DNA from: Gammaproteobacteria bacterium HGW-Gammaproteobacteria-1
Lineage (GTDB): Bacteria > Pseudomonadota > Gammaproteobacteria > Thiohalomonadales > Thiohalomonadaceae
NCBI GenBank assembly: GCA_002840095.1
Contig: PGZL01000002.1
Coordinates: forward strand, 155,872 to 219,871
Reading direction: 5' to 3'
DNA: 64,000 bases
The notes under the pieces are model-generated. The model was not told the origin of the DNA. It did not search any database and saw only the letters and a program-made list of their open reading frames with translations. This document shows positions 61,734-64,000 of the stretch, piece by piece; the stretch's first letter is position 1; each line of letters opens with the position of its first letter. A program made the position numbers and the translations under genes.

Positions 61734-62387
61734 CTATTTCCCGAAACGGTGCAGGGCCTGGTCGGTGGCCACGCCGTGCAGCGGGACGTCCCAGGGGGCG
61801 TGGGGCAGCCGGTCCTGCCGCTGGAATTCGTAGGCGATGCCCATGAGTTCGGGTTTGTGCCAGCAATCGCGCCGCAGCAGGTAGGCGAGGGTGCGATCAT
61901 AGAAACCGCCGCCCATGCCGAGGCGGTTGCCGATGCCGTCGAAGGCCACCAGCGGCGTCAGCATCAGGTCGATGCTCCAGGCCGGGCGCAGTTCATGGCC
62001 GCGGCCCAGGGGTTCGGGAATGCGGAAGCGGTTCGGGGCCAGTGCGGTATCAGGCAGGAAGCGGGCAAACCAGAGACGGTTGTGAAACGTGGGGCTGAGT
62101 ACCGGCAGGTAGCAGTGCTTGCCCATGGCCCAGGCGCGCTCGATGAGCGGCATCAGGTCCATCTCGCCGTCGTTGGCGAGGTAAAAGGCGATGTGCCGGC
62201 TGCGCAGGAACAGCGTGGAGTTGCCCAGTTGCCGCGCCAGGGCGCGGGCGGCCTGGCGGGCCTCTGCGCGCGACAGTGCCCGGCGCCGGCGGCGCATCTG
62301 GCGGCGGATGTCGTCGCGGGATGTAGGGGGAACGGACGGGGTGGGGGCAAGGCTGGGAGAGAAGGTATCGGGCGTTGTTGTGACCAT
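61734..62387 (-). CDS. fau: 5-formyltetrahydrofolate cyclo-ligase family protein
   Basis: 217 aa. RRQMRRRRRALSRAEARQAA at the N-terminus, then GEMDLMPLIERAWAMGKHCY, LMLTPLVAFDGIGNRLGMGG and GGFYDRTLAYL are the family signature (ATP site GMGGGFYD). Converts 5-formyl-THF to 5,10-methenyl-THF. It follows the 6S RNA gene, as in E. coli ssrS-ygfA, and is likely transcribed with it. Confidence 0.94.
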   Translation of the reverse strand: MVTTTPDTFSPSLAPTPSVPPTSRDDIRRQMRRRRRALSRAEARQAARALARQLGNSTLFLRSRHIAFYLANDGEMDLMPLIERAWAMGKHCYLPVLSPTFHNRLWFARFLPDTALAPNRFRIPEPLGRGHELRPAWSIDLMLTPLVAFDGIGNRLGMGGGFYDRTLAYLLRRDCWHKPELMGIAYEFQRQDRLPHAPWDVPLHGVATDQALHRFGK

Positions 62388-62418
62388 CTCACGCGCTCAT
62401 GTCTTGCGGCGGACAATA

Positions 62419-62612
62419 AAGAGGGTGCCCTCCGCCTGGGCCGTCGTCGCTGTTGCTCCTTGAACCCATTGGCTCAAGTGGGGAGGCCGGTCGATGCATC
62501 AGGCTTTCCGCAGCACGGACATGCACACAACACCGTCGCAGCAACCCCGGGGGTGTGATTATCGGCTCAAGAAATCCCCAGCGACTAACGAACCCTGCAG
62601 GGGGCACCCATA
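62419..62612 (-). ncRNA. ssrS: 6S RNA
   Basis: Reading leftward, the region carries the pieces of 6S RNA: TTGAGCCGATAATCACACC near the 5' half and CTTGAGCCAATGGGTTCAAG with GGAGCAACAGC near the 3' half, matching by recall the E. coli TGAGCCGATATTTCATACC and CTTGAACCAAGGGTTCAAGG motifs. The ends can pair (GGGTGCCC near 62609 with GGGCACCC near 62423), closing the long hairpin, and TCTTTATTG follows. It sits between zapA and fau, the typical gammaproteobacterial place. 6S RNA binds sigma70 RNA polymerase in stationary phase. Ends are approximate. Confidence 0.93.
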
Positions 62613-62648
62613 TCTGACTCGTGGATGCTGCAGGAAAATTTTTCGGGA

Positions 62649-62969
62649 CTACAGCTTGAGCTGGCGGTCTTCGCTCTCCAGGGCGCTTTCGATGCGCTCC
62701 TGCAGGCGGCGCAGACGCCGTCCCGTGTCACCAGTATAGCCGCTTCCCTGTTGCCTTTGCTGCAGCAGCTCGTGAGTAATATTCAGCGCTGCGAGCACGG
62801 CGATGCGCTCGCTGCCGATGACCTTGCCGCTGCTGCGGATATCGCGCATCTTGTCGTTGAGGACGCGTGCCGATTCGATCAGCCCGTCGCGTTCCTCCGC
62901 CGGACAGGCGATGGTGTATTCCTTGTCCAGGATACGCACCGGTACCTGGAGTATGTCCTTGGTGGCCAT
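62649..62969 (-). CDS. zapA: ZapA, FtsZ-ring associated protein
   Basis: 106 aa. VPVRILDKEYTIACPAEERD, the LIESARVLNDKMRDIRSSGK stretch and GSERIAVLAALNITHELLQQ are the ZapA core, followed by a coiled coil (RRLRRLQERIESALESEDR). It cross-links FtsZ filaments. One base after the zapB-like gene and upstream of ssrS, as in related bacteria. Confidence 0.95.
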   Translation of the reverse strand: MATKDILQVPVRILDKEYTIACPAEERDGLIESARVLNDKMRDIRSSGKVIGSERIAVLAALNITHELLQQRQQGSGYTGDTGRRLRRLQERIESALESEDRQLKL

Positions 62970-62970
62970 C

Positions 62971-63180
62971 TCAGCCCTGCTCCATCGCCTTGATGCGGTG
63001 AATCATCGCCTCTACCCGCGTGCGCGCCAACTCGGTTTTTTCCAGCAGCCTGGCGCGCTCGCTCAGCAGCGACGATTGCTGCTCCCGCAGGGACAGGTTT
63101 TCGTCGCGCAGCCGGTCCACGGCACGGATGAGTTCATCCACGCGGCGTTCCAGCAGGCTGATGTCCAGTTCGTCCTTCAT
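62971..63180 (-). CDS. ZapB-like coiled-coil protein (TIGR02449 type)
   Basis: 69 aa, almost entirely coiled coil (LLERRVDELIRAVDRLRDEN, LREQQSSLLSERARLLEKTE). The genes next to zapA of this size are annotated as cell-division-associated small coiled-coil proteins. Direct FtsZ-ring association is inferred from context. Confidence 0.85.
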   Translation of the reverse strand: MKDELDISLLERRVDELIRAVDRLRDENLSLREQQSSLLSERARLLEKTELARTRVEAMIHRIKAMEQG

Positions 63181-63353
63181 GGTCGACAGGCGGTGTTGGG
63201 TCCGTGAGTTTGGGCGCGGCCGGCGGCCGCAAAAGCGAATCCACTATAGAGCGGCGACCCTGAGCGGTCAATCTTGCACAGTATGCGGGGTGTTGCCGCT
63301 ACGGTGTCGGTGCTACGATCTTCGGCACTGCCCGTACTTCCCCCGGAGAGATC

Positions 63354-63929
63354 ATGAGTGAAAACCCCAATGACGCCATCGCCCTCGTGGACGCTGCCCT
63401 GCGCCGCCTCGGGGTCGAGATGGGCGTCACCGAATGTCACGGCATGCTCGCCGGCCTGCTGGTTGCCGGCAAGAGCCTGACGCGCGAGCAGTGGCTGGGC
63501 CATGTGGCGCCCGATCTGGCGGCAGGCGATGTCCTGGCCCAGGAGGCGGGCGACACGCTGGAAGGCCTGCGTCAGGCCGTGGTGGCCCAGCTCAATGATC
63601 CGATGCTGGACTTCCAGCCCCTGCTGCCTGCGGACGACGAGCCGCTGGCGCAGCGGGTGGAGGCGCTGGGGGAATGGTGCCAGGGCTTTCTGCTCGGCAT
63701 GAGTCTCGGCGGCCTGAAGGATGTGGCCAAGTTGCCCGGTGACAGCGGTGAAGCCTTGCGCGATCTGGTGCAGCTGTCCCGTGCCGGAAGTTACGACGTG
63801 GGGGACGATGAGGAGGACGAAACCGCCTACTCGGAGTTGCTGGAATATGTGCGCACGGCGGTGTTGCTGGTGAATGAGGAGCTGAATCCCACCCGCGCCG
63901 CACCCCAGATGGAACCGACCCTGCACTGA
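63354..63929 (+). CDS. ygfB: YgfB/UPF0149-family protein
   Basis: 191 aa. VTECHGMLAGLLVAGKSL, GEWCQGFLLGMSLGG and DDEEDETAYSELLEYVRTAV are the family marks. Unknown in most species; in Pseudomonas it affects regulation of a cell-wall amidase and pepP is next. Order ygfB-pepP is conserved. One base before pepP. Confidence 0.92.
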   Translation: MSENPNDAIALVDAALRRLGVEMGVTECHGMLAGLLVAGKSLTREQWLGHVAPDLAAGDVLAQEAGDTLEGLRQAVVAQLNDPMLDFQPLLPADDEPLAQRVEALGEWCQGFLLGMSLGGLKDVAKLPGDSGEALRDLVQLSRAGSYDVGDDEEDETAYSELLEYVRTAVLLVNEELNPTRAAPQMEPTLH

Positions 63930-63930
63930 C

Positions 63931-64000
63931 ATGAACCGGACCGAATTTGCCAAACGACGCAAACGCCTGATGCAGGCCATGGGCACGGACGCCATCGCCA
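63931..64000 (+). CDS. pepP: Xaa-Pro aminopeptidase PepP, 5' end only
   Basis: 23 codons in window: MNRTEFAKRRKRLMQAMGTD. This matches the start of PepP (MxxxEFxxRRxxLMxxMxxxS). The gene follows ygfB as in E. coli and continues beyond the window. Confidence 0.8.
   Translation, partial: MNRTEFAKRRKRLMQAMGTDAIA

Overview
The window looks like chromosome from a GC-rich gammaproteobacterium. The right end carries the gammaproteobacterial order zapB-like - zapA - 6S RNA (ssrS) - 5-formyl-THF cyclo-ligase, with ygfB-pepP reading the other way. A pyrophosphate-based set (PPi-dependent phosphofructokinase, membrane H+-pyrophosphatase, soluble pyrophosphatase) and a GlcDF-like FAD/FeS oxidoreductase with an HbpS/GlcG-like partner recall Chromatiales-type or methanotroph-like lineages. 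That placement is an inference, and genus cannot be read from the sequence.

Region 1 (1-30.63 kb) is a type VI secretion system (T6SS) locus in two divergent arms. The leftward arm, from 14953 down, reads tssA, tssB, tssC, a second tssC-like gene, tssE, tssF, tssG, a small lipoprotein, clpV and two TPR genes; the last TPR gene runs off the left edge. The rightward arm, from 15389 up, reads an FHA protein (tagH), tssJ, tssK, tssL, tssM, tagF, a PP2C phosphatase (pppA), a membrane Ser/Thr kinase with a C-terminal SUMF1/FGE-like domain (ppkA), a 71-aa protein, then ExbB, two ExbD paralogues and a TonB/AgmX-type protein. A 435-bp AT-richer divergent region with several palindromes separates the arms. 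hcp, vgrG and PAAR genes are not in the window. The most notable point is that each arm ends with parts of an Agl/Glt-type proton-channel module (TPR proteins on one side, ExbB-ExbD-ExbD-AgmX on the other), so this T6SS may be physically or energetically coupled to such a module. A second notable point is a family of Thr motifs of the form DxT(V/R) repeated in the N-termini of the kinase and of TssL, which look like phospho-threonine docking sites for the FHA protein. Base composition here is visibly lower in GC than in the rest of the window.

Region 2 (30.9-44.9 kb) is high-GC housekeeping and accessory sequence: M48 protease, KTSC protein, DUF2934-type protein, alpha/beta hydrolase, Tim44-like protein, a GGDEF diguanylate cyclase, an RDD protein, a CorC-like CBS protein, three small Cys-cluster proteins, RlhA, a small secreted protein and an NlpC/P60 lipoprotein. 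It is studded with palindromic intergenic repeats and includes an 800-bp gene-poor stretch bounded by inverted repeats.

Region 3 (45-56 kb) is energy metabolism: a 1282-aa FAD/4Fe-4S/CCG oxidoreductase, an HbpS-like secreted protein, an adenylate kinase fused in frame to a histone H1-like Lys/Ala tail, PPi-PFK, H+-PPase and PPase. Region 4 (56-64 kb) holds motA-motB-pilZ, rpiA, ilvA, an EVE protein, a 45-aa membrane peptide, fau, the 6S RNA gene, zapA, a zapB-like gene, ygfB and the start of pepP.
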